Source: Persicaria tinctoria (lineage: Eukaryota; Streptophyta; Magnoliopsida; Caryophyllales; Polygonaceae). Taken from it: 64,000 bases of DNA. The position numbers and the translations under genes were made by a program. The stretch covers positions 5,086,501-5,150,500 of the forward strand of contig JBANSL010000016.1 of the NCBI GenBank assembly GCA_037127255.1. The letters run 5' to 3'. The notes under the pieces are model-generated. The model did no database searches. It was not told the DNA's origin and worked only from the letters and a program-made list of their open reading frames with translations. Shown piece after piece: positions 20,304 to 32,519 of this stretch; positions within the stretch are counted from its first letter, which is position 1, and each line of letters opens with the position of its first letter.

Positions 20304-23300
20304 ATGGCTGCCATAGGTAACCTCAGTGATCCCCTTTTCCTTTCAAATTCTGACCATCCAGGAGCCTAGTTGGTTGTTGTGTCCTTTGATGGCTCTAATT
20401 CCTTGACTTGGAGTCATGGAGTCATGATGGCTCTCGGATCCAAGTGCAAACTAGGCTTTATTAATGGGTCATGTGCTAAGCCTGCACCTGGACATGCGGA
20501 TCTGGAGAAGTGGATCCGAGCTGACTTCATGGTGAGGTGTTGGCTGTTAAACTCTATGAGCAAGACAGTTGCTGAAGGTTTGATGTTTGTAGAGTCTGCT
20601 AAAGGTCTTTGGGATGAGATAGCTGAGAGATTTGGTCAATCTAACATACCTTTGATTTTTCATATCAAAAGAAGGCTCTCTAATGTTAAGCAAGGAAACA
20701 TGTCCTTGGCTGATTTATATAATGTGTTTAAAAAGGGATGGAATGAGTTGCAGGTCCTTGAGAACATACCAGAGTGCAGTTGTGGAGCTATGGGAAGATG
20801 TACTTGTGATCTGAAAAGCAAACTGAGTCAAATACAGTCTAGAAACCAGTTGATGCAATTTTTGGTTAGCTTGAATGATAACTTTGATGCTGCTAGAAAC
20901 CAGATATTAGCAACTGATCCCTTGCCTACTGTGAGCAAGGCTTATTATATCCTGCAACAGGTTGAAAGTGGGAATGATGCCTCAAATGGAATTACTAGTG
21001 GCCAGAGTATTCCTTCAGATTCTAGTGCAATGGCTGCAACTAGAGGCAGCTACATGTTTCAAGCTAGCAGTGGAACCAATTCTTCCAATCAACCACTCAA
21101 GAAAGAGTGGAAGGATTGGAGAGAAATTAAGAGAATCAAACAGAAATCCACTTGTGCTCACTGCAACCAGAAGGGTCATACCATTGATCAATGTTTCAGA
21201 ATACATGGGGTTCCTGATTGGTTTAGAGAGCTAAGAGAAAGGGAGAAGAAAAATGCCAGTACTAGGGCCTCAGCTAATGCAGCAGGATCTGATGTGCAGA
21301 ACAATCCTCTTGATGCAGAGCCAGCTGAAAATGGTGTTAATGCAGTTATGGTCAATCCAGTCTATCAGGAGATCATGAAGAAAATGAGAGGAAAGCAAGT
21401 TGTTGAGAGCAGTGCTGGGTCCTTTGCAAATTTTGCAGGTAATCTCTCTTTTACTAATGCAAATGTTGTCTTAAAGGAAGAATGTCCAGTTGAGTGGATC
21501 ATAGACACAGGGGCTACTGACCATATGGTGTCTGATTCACATGGTTTATTGAACAAAAGAAGGCTCAATAAACCTGTTCACATAGGGCTCCCAAATGGAG
21601 CCATTAAAACTGTCACAGAAATGGGAAATTTACAGCTTACAGATTCAGTGATCTTGAGTGATGTTTTGCTTGTGCCTGAGTTTAAGCATAGGCTGTTGTC
21701 AGTGGGTAAGTTGCTTGATGATACTGATCTCATTGCATTATTCACTAAGACTCATTGTTATTTCCAGGACACTGGATCTAGGAAAGAGGTGCTGTTTGGA
21801 ATCAGGAGGCATGGACTCTACAAAGTATTTGCAGAGAAGCCTGATCAGATTGGAGTTTTTAAAGATCATTTCAGAAGTTGTAATAAAGCTAGTACTAGTT
21901 TGGATGTTTTTCATGCCAGACTTGGGCACAGTTCAGTTTCTAAGTTAAAGCACTTGAACATGTTTGGTGCTTCTGTTTTGGAGAAATTTCATTGTGAATC
22001 TTGCTCTTTAGCCAAGCATCGTATACTTCCTTTTGATAGAAGTTATAATATGGCCAGTAGGCCTTTTGAGCTAATTCATATGGATCTATGGGGACCATAT
22101 AAGCATGCTACTTATAATGGTTGCTCATATTTCCTCACTGTGCTTGATGATAATACTAGAGTTACCTGGACATTTCTTTTGAGAAACAAATTGCAGGTGT
22201 ACAAAGCAGTTAATGACTTCATTGCTTATGTGAAGAATCAAGTCAATGAGTCAGTCAAATATGTCAGGACTGATAATGACACATAATTTTTACAACAACA
22301 GTGTGTAGACTTGTTTGCTACAGAAGGCATTGTTCATCATAAAACCATCCCTTACACTCCACAGCAAAATGGAAGAGTGGAGAGGAAGCACATGCATCTA
22401 GTGGAAACAGCTAGATGTATTAGAATTCATGCAGGCCTTCCTATTGGTTTCTGGGGTGAATGCCTCATTGCAGCAACTCATCTCATAAATAAACTTCCCA
22501 CAGAAGTTCTTAATTGGAGTACACCTTTTGAAAGATTGTTCAAACTGACTCCTAGCTATGATGAGCTTCGTGTCATTGTTTATGCTATGCTCCTGTTGCT
22601 CATGGAGATCAGGACAAGATGGGGTCTAAAGCAAGGAAATGCATCCTGTTGGGCTATCCCTTTGGACAAAAGGGTTATAAATTATGGGATATAGAGCATA
22701 GAAGGATGTTTGTTAGCAGAGATGTGATATGTAGGGAAGACATTCTTCCCTATTCCCTACAAGGACAATCCTGAAAAGGTTGTTGAGAGCAGAAATGAAG
22801 AACCTTCCTTGACATTAGTAAATCCTGCATATGGTGATGATGAAGTGATAATTCTGCAGTATCCAACTCAGTCCTCTAACAGCCATGCACAAGATCAAAA
22901 TTTACCTCCAATTCAGCCTTCTAACAGTCCTGTACAAGATCAGAATTTTTCTCCACATGGATCTTCTTCTGATGGCTCTCTCCAGGTCTCAGACTCCTTA
23001 ATATCAGATGGACATAACGGTCCTATTACTGCTGAAATGCTGCAAGATGAGACTATATTTCCAACCTTAAGGAGAACTGCAAGAGAACATGTTAGGCCTA
23101 GACGCCTACAGGACTATGTTTGTCAAGACAACAGGCATAGAGAATCATTATCTAAATCTTTCTTAGCAGAGTGTCTTGGAGATGTTATTGAACTGATGTG
23201 GTTCATTCTTTTACATTAATGGCTACAGAAATGGAGCCTTATACATATCAGCAGGCTGCTCAGAGTAAATGCTGCATTGATGCAATGAATCTGGAGATAT

Positions 23301-24772
23301 CATCTCTTGAAAGGAATGAAACTTGAGAATTGACAGATGTTCCTTCTGGTGTTAAGCCCATAGGAAGTAAATGGGTATACAAAATCAAATACAGATCAGA
23401 TGGGTCTATAGAAAGATATAAAGCCCGTCTATTAGCAAAGGGTTATAATCAAATCAAAGGGAAAGATTACAAGCACACTTTCTCACCTGTTGCCAAATTT
23501 GCCACAGTCAGAATCTTAATTGCAGTTGCCACAGTGAAGGATTGGCCTTTGTACCAACTTGATGTTAACAATGCCTTCTTACATGGCAAGTTAGAGGAAG
23601 AGGTGTACATGAGACCACCTGAAGGCTATAGAACTGATAAGCCAGGCCAAGTTTGCAAGCTAAAGAGATCAATTTATGGTCTCAAACAAGCATCCAGGTA
23701 GTGGAACATGGAGCTTTGCAGATTCATGCTAAGCTTGGGATATGATCAAGCTCCACGGGATTATTCTCTATTCACTAAAAAGGTACCTAAAGGTATTGTT
23801 GTGGCTTTAGTCTATGTTGATGATTTGCTCATCACTGGTGATGATGAGGATGAAATCAGACACACTAAGTTAACCTTACACAAGGCTTTTACTATCAAAG
23901 ACCTTGGAAGGGCAAGATACTTCCTTGGACTAGAAACTTTACATGATTCCAGGGGTACTTTTTTGCATCAAAGAAAGTACATCATGGATATCATTGAAGA
24001 CTTCAAGATGAATAACTGCAAGACTGCATCTTTTCCTCTTCCTAGAGGTTTCAAACTCTCCACTGATGTTGGAGAGGTACTTCCAGATCCAGAAACCTAC
24101 AGAAGATTGATTGGTAGGCTCTTGTTTTTTAACCTATCCAGGCCTGATATTTCCTATGCTGTTAAGCACTTAAGCCAGTTCATGATTGAGCCAAGACATC
24201 CTCATCTTGATGTTGCTATTCATGTGGTCAGGTATCTTAGTGGTACTATATCAGTTGGCCTGCACTACTCTAAGCACTCTACATTGAATGTTTTTGCATA
24301 CTGTGATGCTGACTGGGCATCTTGCCAATACAGTGCTCGTTCTCTCATTGTCTATTGTGTCTTCTTTGGGAGGAATTTAGTTTCTTGGAAGACCAAGAAA
24401 CAGGTTACAGTTTCTAAGTCCTCAGCAGAGGCTGAATACAGGAGTATGTCAATGACATCCAGTGAGCTAGTGTGGGTTGAAGGTGTGTTGCACACCCTAA
24501 ACATTAAAATTCCTCTGCCTATCCCTTTGTTCTGTGATAACAAAGTTGCAATTCACACTGCTGAGAATCCAGTCTTCCATGAGAGGACTAAACACTTGAA
24601 GATTGATTTTCACTTTGTAAGGGAAAAACTGCAAGATGGCTTCCTTCATCCTCATCACGTGAGAACATGAGTCCAAATTGCTGATGTTTTAACTAAACCT
24701 CTTGGTGAGAAGCAACATTTCATTCTCTCTTCCAAGTTGGGACTTGTTGGTTTCCAAGCAAGTCCAACTTGA
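20304..24772 (+). pseudogene. Copia gag-protease-integrase-RT-RNase H polyprotein, inactivated
   Basis: Starts at ATG 20304. Order: gag (SNSLTWSHGVMMAL near the start), zinc knuckle CAHCNQKGHTIDQC (about 21151), protease EWIIDTGATDHMVSD (about 21494), GAG-pre-integrase zinc site (HARLGHSSVSKL...CESC), integrase core (FELIHMDLWGPY, later TPQQNGRVERKH), reverse transcriptase ([18 protein letters not shown], catalytic YVDDLLITG), RNase H (AYCDADWA, KSSAEAEYRSM). In-frame stops are seen at 20367, 22284, about 23323, 23699 and 24668, with frame changes between 22690 and 22810 and between 23215 and 23330. The final stop is TGA 24770-24772. Cannot make a working polyprotein. Confidence 0.93.
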
Positions 24773-24780
24773 AGGGGGGA

Positions 24781-25101
24781 TATGGAGAATGTGTTATGTT
24801 TTTCATATCATTGTGTCCATTTCATGTCATTTCCTCTAAGTTTTGTCTTGGTTTGTAATAAGGGAACTTGCTTCCCATGTGACTAGCACATGACATTAGG
24901 ACCTATATAAGACAAACTTTTCCATTCCCCAAAATGTAGGGTTTTGGAATTAGTAAAATGCCCATGACGGCAGGCCAATGAAGACCCCTTTCCATTTTCT
25001 TCTTCTTCCAAATATAATATTGAATGATGCTTGAATGCTGAAGTAGTCACTGTTACATTGAATGTTAGTTAATTTCTTGCCAAACAATCTTAGTTTTCAC
25101 A
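24781..25101 (+). repeat. 3' LTR of the copia element
   Basis: 321 bp, preceded by the polypurine tract and followed by target duplication GGAAG. Confidence 0.93.
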
Positions 25102-25299
25102 GGAAGCTTGGCTTCCATGGATTATTGAGAGTTTGAGGTGAGTAAGAAAGTAGGAAGAAGGTAGAGGAAGATAGAACGAGAGAGAGAGAGAATAGAGATA
25201 GAGAGATGATTAGGGTAAACATTTCATTATTATTTTGATGACATCCCAATTACAATGTCTAGAGTATTTATACCCTAAAATCTACATAGGGATATAACA

Positions 25300-27088
25300 G
25301 ATCATTAATATGTTTTCCTATGGAAATCAATCGCATGTCAAATAGATATTTTCCATCAACACTAAAATCTTCAATCTTCTCCAAAATATATATTTAACAA
25401 GATCAGATCTTCCAATATACAAACCAGATATCATATAATGGAGCCCATTATGGATTTCGTGAATCTTGTCTTCTTCAACAAGAGTCCTCAAGACCCCCTT
25501 CGGTAGTTCTTTCAGGAGGTCTTCAGGACCATGCCATGTACCTTCTCAACTTATCAACTTTTGTAAAATACTTAGCAAATTTAACATTGAGAGCTTTGCA
25601 AACACCAAAAGAATGAAGTTCCTAACAATCCTTAGGACTTCCCAACAAACTTATAACCTTTAATACCGACTCAACCTTAGCTGGCTAATGAATCCAATGA
25701 ACTAAAATCTATAACAAGTTAGAGTAAACATAATTTATTAATAAACACTCCCTCCGTTTCATAAATAAATAAGTGTTGGACTTTAGTGCACGCTTTTTAA
25801 GGATGTAAAAACTTTATAAAATATTATTATTTAATCATTTTTTAAATAATTTCATACTAATAGTATAATAATTTTCGTTTGGATAGAGGAATATTCCATA
25901 ATAATTCGATAAAAAGATTCCCTTAACTTAAATAAAAAGTAAAAATAAAATATGTACATTGAACATTTATTTATCTTGATCGATTTACCTGCGAAATACG
26001 CACACATTATATATTGATTTTATTGAATTTAATCTTACTTTAGTTTGTGGTTATTTGAAATATCATAGAAAGATTCCAAACAAACTATTTAATTTAACCA
26101 TTAAAATTGGATAAAAAATATATTTAAACATGCATAATTGACCTAATAAAAGTATATATAATTCATTAAGACTAGTGTAAATTGAAAGTTATTGCTTTAA
26201 GAAAAAAAATATTTACAAGCGTAAATAATAATAATAATAAAGAGTCAAAATAAATAAATATGAGCATCACAGTACAATACAATTAATTACATCAATTGGT
26301 AACAAATTAAGATGAAATACAACACAAACATGAATATAACAAAGGGCAAAATTAATTCAATTTGAACCTAACGTACCTAATTTAACGGATCAACTTGGAC
26401 TGGCAGCATTAATTAATGACAATAATTAATCATATATTGGGACCAAATGGTTACTGGATTTGATGAAGCTGATTAATTACTAGCTTGTCGCTCGATCGAT
26501 TGACCTGCGCAATCACCCTCCATTATATTGCAAGTTTTACTTGCTTGATAAGTAATTAAGCCCAAATTGGGAATTAAGTACTAACCAAATTTATTAATTA
26601 GTTAATAATTCACCAATCACTAGAGACAACTTAATCATGGCATTACTTGTTCTTGCAGTTTATGTCAGTTTGAGTTAAAACTGAAATTAAATAAGTTTAA
26701 TTACGCCGTAGATTATGGTTTTCAAAACATCCTTAATAATAAATGACAAATTGGGCTAAAAATTAGACAAGCTCTTTCTAATGATATAATTTAGGTGGTT
26801 TTACTTTTTAACATATTTTTTTTTAAAAAAATATTCATCTATACATGGAAAAAAAAATCTTCAATTTTTTTTAACCCCCTTAAAACAATTTTTTAGATCC
26901 ACCACTGCTAATAACAACTACCGCAATACAACAAAACTCGCTAAAAAAAAGAGACAAGTAGCGTACGTAATGTTGTAACCAATTACCCCTTGCTCTAGTT
27001 GCAAGAGCAAATCCCATTCTTTACACTCTATGTGTAATTAGTGGGTGCTTCATTAACTTGGGTGAGCCTGCCTGGCCGATGGCTAGCC
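25300..27088. other. AT-rich intergenic DNA
   Basis: No supported gene. At about 25747 a block 'actccctccgtttcataaataaataagtg' resembles one end of a Stowaway-type MITE, but the matching other end is not evident. The rest is AT-rich. Confidence 0.45.
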
Positions 27089-27420
27089 TAGGGGTGTTAC
27101 TCGATCGAGCAGAGCTTGACATGCATGTTCAAGCTTGATTCGTTTATTAAACGAGCTTATTTTTTTGATCAATCTTGGTTTGTTTAGGAAATGAACGAGC
27201 TCGAGCCGAACTTTTTTCGAATTTTAAGCAATTCTACTTGGACATAACATATTAACTTAAAGAAAATTTTAAAAATTCCATAAAATTCGAGCAACTGTGC
27301 TTAAAATTCTATTCAGACTCGGCTTGTTTAGGTAAGTGAACAAGCTCGAGTCGAGCTTTTTTCGAGTCAATCTCGGACCAAGCTCGAGCTGTTCATAATT
27401 AAGTTCATATAACAGTCCTA
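27089..27420. mobile_element. Possible non-autonomous DNA element rich in 'gagctcgag'
   Basis: Starts TAGGGGTGTTACTCG and ends ATAACAGTCCTA, a weak inverted-repeat pair. The interior repeats 'gaacgagctcgagccga', 'gaacaagctcgagtcgagc' and 'ccaagctcgagctgttc'. Such GAGCTCGAG-rich elements are common in dicots, usually assigned to hAT. TGGCTAGC and TGGCTTGC lie near the two ends but do not sit at symmetric distances, so no target duplication is claimed. Confidence 0.4.
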
Positions 27421-28710
27421 CCGGTGGCTTGCAACTTGGCTTACCGGTTCTCGTCCTTTACAGTATAGGGCTTGGATAGGTGTTGGATTAGTCATCAACC
27501 TCATAACCCCATATTCCAAAAAATAAAAAGGTAGCATAAGCCATAACGTTGTATATATGTCAGCAAATAAATCACATGGGAGTAGCTGTATTTTTTGGGG
27601 AAGTTTGAATAGTTAGTCTAAACCATCAGATTCCAATTAAGTGGATTGCTATATACTTCACCAATCAATGTAAGAAGTGACCAATTTTGGCTCAGATTTG
27701 AATTAGCTCCAGAGTCCAGATAGAGAGAGGGAGGGAGATCGATTTGTATATATATGCTATATATGCTTGAAAAGGTGGCCACGTACTCTATCAAGTTCCC
27801 TTCAATTTAGTGGTTTTATTTATTAATTGTTGGAACGTGGTTGTCCCATATCGGTAATATAGAAAAATGCTTGAACAGCATATAAGGTTGAATGACTAAT
27901 CCTCTCATTGTCAATTGGATTTGAGATAGAACCCCGTTGGATTTATGTGTTGTTCGAGTCTCCCGTATATAGACCCGCAGACACGATCTCCCCTCCAGTG
28001 TCTTGACTCTACCGAACCCAGTAGTAATGTAATTGACGGTCAACTCGATGGTCAAAATAAATGTTCAAAAAATTTGACAAATTGAATTAGTATCAACAAT
28101 TCTCCGGCGAGTATTCAAATTAACGACCTTTAATTTGGGGTTGTGTGTTTTACACATACTACGTAGACTAGTATATATGATGATCCGATCCATCAATTAG
28201 CTGGTTTCAGCTTCACCTACTCCCATTCTTGTAAACTAAACTCTTTCTTTACCTGCTTCTTGTTATTTCAATTCAGTCATTTATTTCTGATTGTATATAA
28301 TGGTTGGTCTATGTCCCGGCTTGTTCGGACTCTCGATTTCTCTAGGCTTGAATTTTGTAGAGAATCGAATTTATTTCCTTATATAAAAAAAACCTTTCTT
28401 TATTAATTACGTGTCTTCTATAAAATAATTAATTAGTGGATCCATCGATCAGTAATGTTTTAATTGACAAAAAAAAAACTAATCCCTCGTTAGAAATTTT
28501 TTCCAACTTTTTAACGAGTTAAAAACTATATAAATTAAATATTATTTATTGTATGTTTTTGAAAATTTAATATTATGTAAATAATGATTTCTAAAATTTT
28601 ACCACATTTTCTCTCTCTCTAAAAAAAATAACCCTAATTCTAGATTTATTTCTGACAACCTAATTAAATTCGATCAAGTTACCTCTTCATTAAACACTGA
28701 TTATTTTATA
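27421..28710. other. Intergenic DNA with a possible LTR fragment
   Basis: At 27829 a segment begins TGTTGGAACGTGG and carries GTCCCATATCGG, the kind of start seen in TRIM-like LTRs (compare TGTAACACCCCGTCCCACATCGG-type at 17639). A candidate end is near 28099 (tatcaaca), but flanking bases do not match. No gene seen. Confidence 0.35.
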
Positions 28711-28922
28711 CTCTCTTCATTAATTAAAATATACTGCTCGTATCATTTAATCTGCACACTTTTTAATAAAACAAATAAATTAATACATTTATATTTCTGA
28801 TTACTCCGTATTAGTATTTTATTTGGTTATTTTCTCTAAAACTACATCAAATATCTACCTTAATCATTACAAATGCAATTTAATACTAGTGGATCGCAAA
28901 ATATTTTAATTAATGGATAAAG
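28711..28922. mobile_element. Stowaway-type MITE (degraded, 212 bp)
   Basis: Flanked by TA on both sides. Ends CTCTCTTCATTAATTAAAAT and ATTTTAATTAATGGATAAAG are inverted. The interior (ttattttctctaaaactaca...aatcattaca) matches the MITE at 50094-50330, so both are one family. Confidence 0.65.
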
Positions 28923-28924
28923 TA

Positions 28925-29464
28925 ATTTTTTTAGTGAAATTAAACCGGTTAATTAATTAAATGTGGATTGGATAAGTACATTTGCGTGTAAAAAGGAGAT
29001 ACATGGAGGGTAAAAATATATATTATATACATATATTGAAAAAAAATATTAAAGTTAAATAATTAAGCTAAGTTTCATTATCTCTATTCGCATCTTGACC
29101 GGACTCTTGTTTAAGAAGAAAGGGTTTGTATTTGTACAGCCACACCTGCAAGTCTGCAACAAGAAGAAAATCTCACATAACATGCACACACACATTTTAT
29201 ATTTTGTCAAAATCTTGGACAACTTTGTGCCATGAATATAAAGAGTAAAATGTCCCTTCACAGATTTAAAATTAATGTCAACCTCTCTATGAGTTGTACG
29301 TTTAACTTTTTTTACACATTTTATAAAGAGTTAAAAAATACTAACTTTTTTAATTATTTTTTATTTAATTTAATACTTGTTATATAAAATTATGTAATAA
29401 AATTAATTTAAAGAATCTTAATAGTTAAAAAGATATATCTTTATCTTATATCCTTATAAGGTGT

Positions 29465-29560
<96 letters not shown>

Positions 29561-30594
29561 ATGGAAGGAAGGGCACAGGGCGGGTAAGACTGTAGATGTA
29601 ACAACCACACGTAAAGAAACATGGTTTGTATCTTATGAGTCACGTAATATATATATATGCGTTGGATATGTTATTCTCTTTCCACCATTACTTACTTTAA
29701 TTTCAATATATATTCTCTTCAGGTTAACCAAATCGCCTCCCTTAATTTCTATGTGTTCGATCCCCAACCTCTTTCTTCTTTTTATTTTATTATTACCACC
29801 TACTTCAGTTCATATATATTTTACCACCAATTAATATAATATAAATCACTTCCTACCTTATATCAAACTCCACCCTATAGGTTAATTGAACGGGTTTTAG
29901 ACTCCGTTGCCGTTGAGACTTTTATTATCACAATTTATATTTATAAAGGCACTCATATCTAAAATCAGTCACTTGGTATAACAAACAAAATATATATTTT
30001 TAAATTATTTTTGTTTCAATTTCAACTGTTTTCTCGTTTTAAAGATTTGGAGAGTAATTTAGTTTCGGGAGAATATTACAAAATTAGATAAATTTCTCTA
30101 TTTTTGTTGCTCACTTTGTTTTGGAGAATCTTTTGGATTAAAATATCCAAAAAAACTTCAAAATCTCTAATTAAAATGGAGAATTTGTTGAAGATGTTTT
30201 AAATCAGTTCAATCCGCCTTCATAAAAGATTTTATAATATATAAAGAATTTATATAACTAGACACAATTTCAAAGCAAAAATATTGCAATATTTCATGCA
30301 TATATTAATTAATGGGTGTACAAAAACATGAAATTTACTTCAATTAATACTTAGTCTTATTTCATTTCATCGCCTCCTGAAACCAAAAAACAAAAAAAAA
30401 AAAAACAAATGCCAAATGAACAAATTCTTCACAGCTTGTCCAGTTATAGAGTCCTCCCATAAGTAATATTTTGAAGAAATATATAAACCCGGTGTATATA
30501 TTTATGGTCCGAGATTTTAATTAAGGCTGTCTCCCCCATGCATGTACGCCTCCCAATTATATAGTACGTACGTACTTAAACCTGTACGGTACTA
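28925..30594. other. Intergenic DNA downstream of the decarboxylase gene
   Basis: No gene recognised. It contains the long TA microsatellite at 29468 and AT-rich sequence. The last few hundred bases before 30595 should hold the decarboxylase 3' UTR. Confidence 0.45.
29468..29556. repeat. (TA)n microsatellite, about 44 repeats
   Basis: Uninterrupted AT/TA dinucleotide run. The Ile-Tyr repeat frame on the minus strand is a translation artefact of it. Confidence 0.95.
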
Positions 30595-32256
30595 TCACGG
30601 CGCCGTCACGTTCACCGCCACCTGCACCGGCAGCGTCCCCATCCCCACCGCCGCCGCCTCCCTCTCGAACCCTGCCACCGCCGAAACTGCCCCGAGCCTC
30701 CGTGCTAGCATGGCGTGCGCGTGCTCCCTGATGACCCCCCACGCATAGTCCACGTGGCGGTACTCGGTTAGCGACGCCCCCACCGCGAACCGGATCACGT
30801 AGATCCCTCCGACGACACTGTGGCTCATGTAGACCTTCCCTGCGGCGTTGATCGACTCAAGGAGCTCCTTGTTGATCTCGTTCACCGTGTCCTCTTCGAG
30901 GTACTTGTGGCTGCCGCCGCAGTGCTTGAGTATCGCCTTCGGCGATACTCGGAAGCACACCATCGCGAAGTACCGCGGGACCACGACCTCGAAGGTCGGG
31001 TCTTGTAGGACTAGGGATTCAAAGTGTCGTGCCATATCCACGTGTCCTCTTATGAATCCCCTGAGCCCGCTCACCCCGTAGCTCCGGATTACCATCCAGA
31101 GCTTCAGGGCGCGGAAGCGTCGGCTCAAGGTGATCCCCCAGTCCTTGTAGTCGACCACTTGTTGCGACTCTGTCGCCTTGTTGCGGAGGTACTCAGGGCT
31201 CGTCGATAGGGCATCGACGAGTGCTGAGGGGTCCTTGACCCATAGGCAGCAGCAGTCTAGCGTCGTGAAGAACCACTTGTGTGCGTTGAAGCTGAACGAC
31301 GTCGCTCCCTCGACACCGTCGATGAACGACCGGTACTCAGGGCAGATGCATGCATTCCCGGCGTACGCCGCATCGATGTGGACCCAGATGTCGTACTCGT
31401 TCGCCACGTCGCACAGCGGGCGGATGGGGTCCACCGCGGAGGTCGAGGTGGTCCCCACCGTCGCGCAAAGGAAGAGAGGGACGAGCCCTGATTTGATGTC
31501 CGCTTGCACCGCCGCGCGGAACGCGTCCGGGTTCATCCCGAACGCGGCCGACTTGGTCGTCGGGATCTTCCGGAAGTTTCGCGGGAGGATCCCGGCGATC
31601 TGGGAGGACTTCTGATACGAGCAATGGGTCTGATCGGACGCGTAAACAACGAGCTTATCGATGTTATCGCGTCCGATCTTCGCGAGAGCACGGTCTCTGG
31701 CTGCGACGACGCAGCCAAGGAGCGCCTCACAGGTGGTACCGAGGAGCACACCGCCTCCGGTCCCACCGGAGAACTTATAGCAATCAGGTAGGTTGACCAT
31801 CTCCGCCATCCAATCCATGACATGGGACTCAAGCTCAGTGGCGGCCGGCGACGAGATCCAGTTGAACCCGACGACATCAAATCCGGCAGCAAGAGTCTCG
31901 CCGAGGATGCCGGCGATGCTGGAGCTGCTGGGGAAGTAGGCGAAGTGGTTAGGGCTCTGCCAGTGGGTGATCCCAGGAACGATGTCATTTTGGACATCGT
32001 TAAGAATCGTCTCCATCGACTCCGGGTTGAAGGGGGCGGAGCTAGGGAGGCGCTTGCGGAGGTAGCCGGGCTCAACCTGGCTGCGGACCGGGTAGTCCTT
32101 GACGTTCTTGAGGTAGTCGGCGATAAAATCAATCACCATGTACCCCTGGCGGCGGAACTCCTCCGGGTCGAGGGGGTTGGTGGAGGCGGCCGAGGCGGCA
32201 GTGGCAGTGGCGGTGGCGGTCATCTTGCTGTAGTCAAAGTTCATGAAAGCCTCCAT
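30595..32256 (-). CDS. TYDC: Tyrosine/DOPA decarboxylase-type aromatic L-amino acid decarboxylase
   Basis: Single-exon frame, 553 residues from ATG at 32254-32256 (context aaATGGAGG; an upstream TTG-rich stretch is not needed). PLP-dependent group II decarboxylase that converts tyrosine or DOPA to tyramine or dopamine in the cytosol. Visible features: His-211 in [10 protein letters not shown], Asp-295 in [11 protein letters not shown] lysine Lys-327 in [12 protein letters not shown]. Catalytic-loop Tyr-356 ([12 protein letters not shown]) marks decarboxylases; aldehyde synthases carry Phe. Ser-378 ([10 protein letters not shown]) sits where phenolic-substrate enzymes have Ser and tryptophan decarboxylases have Gly. 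Residue 301 is Asn (AGNACICPE) where Ser is common. The N-terminus has a Thr/Ala run. The C-terminus extends about 30 residues past the usual end, Ala/Val-rich. The coding region is far more GC-rich than its surroundings. Exact substrate remains inference. Confidence 0.95.
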   Translation of the reverse strand: MEAFMNFDYSKMTATATATAASAASTNPLDPEEFRRQGYMVIDFIADYLKNVKDYPVRSQVEPGYLRKRLPSSAPFNPESMETILNDVQNDIVPGITHWQSPNHFAYFPSSSSIAGILGETLAAGFDVVGFNWISSPAATELESHVMDWMAEMVNLPDCYKFSGGTGGGVLLGTTCEALLGCVVAARDRALAKIGRDNIDKLVVYASDQTHCSYQKSSQIAGILPRNFRKIPTTKSAAFGMNPDAFRAAVQADIKSGLVPLFLCATVGTTSTSAVDPIRPLCDVANEYDIWVHIDAAYAGNACICPEYRSFIDGVEGATSFSFNAHKWFFTTLDCCCLWVKDPSALVDALSTSPEYLRNKATESQQVVDYKDWGITLSRRFRALKLWMVIRSYGVSGLRGFIRGHVDMARHFESLVLQDPTFEVVVPRYFAMVCFRVSPKAILKHCGGSHKYLEEDTVNEINKELLESINAAGKVYMSHSVVGGIYVIRFAVGASLTEYRHVDYAWGVIREHAHAMLARRLGAVSAVAGFEREAAAVGMGTLPVQVAVNVTAP

Positions 32257-32501
32257 TTGCAATAATAACAACAACAGCAGCAATTAGGTTTGATCTGTTT
32301 TTGTTTAATTATTGCAATTAACTGTTTTAATTATAGGGTGATGGAGGAGGGCAACAGGACAATCAAATGCAGCTGAAATTGGGGAGTTCTTTGTTTTTGG
32401 AGTTGGTGAAATCAATGGATACGTTACTGAATAAGAGAGAGAGAGAGAGATGATGATGATGAAGGTATGAAGATGAGTGGATTTGGAAGGGAGAGAGGGA
32501 G

Positions 32502-32513
32502 TTAATAAATAGG
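32502..32513 (-). promoter_or_regulatory. Putative TATA box of the decarboxylase gene
   Basis: Minus strand reads CCTATTTATTAAC here, about 250 bp upstream of the ATG, followed by a CT/GA-rich leader with a GA microsatellite near 32432. Position fits a plant TATA box with a roughly 200-nt leader. Confidence 0.45.
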
Positions 32514-32519
32514 GGGAGG

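Larger units (their letters stand above)
19865..25101 (+). mobile_element. Ty1/copia retrotransposon, structurally complete, 5,237 bp
   Basis: Two 321-bp LTRs flank a plus-strand interior with primer-binding site and polypurine tract (gaagggggga at 24771-24780). The 5-bp target duplication GGAAG is exact (19860-19864 and 25102-25106). LTRs begin TATGGAG and end TTTTCACA, so the usual 5' TG is TA. I count eight LTR differences, seven of them transitions, about 2.5%. At a rate of 1.3e-8 per site per year this would be roughly one million years, a rough inference. The polyprotein has several stops, so the element is dead. Confidence 0.95.
19834..25299 (-). mobile_element. LTR of the minus-strand element, split by a copia insertion
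   Basis: On the plus strand the LTR begins TGTTATGACCCGAAG at 19834. It is interrupted after GGAAG (19860-19864) by the copia element and resumes at 25107, ending GATATAACA at 25299. The spliced LTR is about 224 bp, close to the 237-bp solo LTR at 10733 of the same family. This is the 5' LTR of the element whose interior extends leftward from 19819. I did not find its 3' LTR. Confidence 0.7.

Noticed and set aside
10733..25299. One giant LTR element with its two LTRs at 10733 and 19834/25299
   Set aside because: The outer flanks (aatta and gatca) do not match, and a gene, a tRNA-like sequence and unrelated repeats lie between; a solo LTR plus a separate element fits better.
29446..29643. Minus-strand frame of Ile-Tyr repeats
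   Set aside because: Translation of the TA microsatellite.
30595..32256. Aromatic aldehyde synthase
   Set aside because: The catalytic-loop residue 356 is Tyr, not the Phe that marks aldehyde synthases.
31178..32265. Several open frames of 95-199 residues opposite or overlapping the decarboxylase
   Set aside because: They are shadows of a GC-rich coding exon; no family motifs, and the minus-strand enzyme frame is fully conserved.
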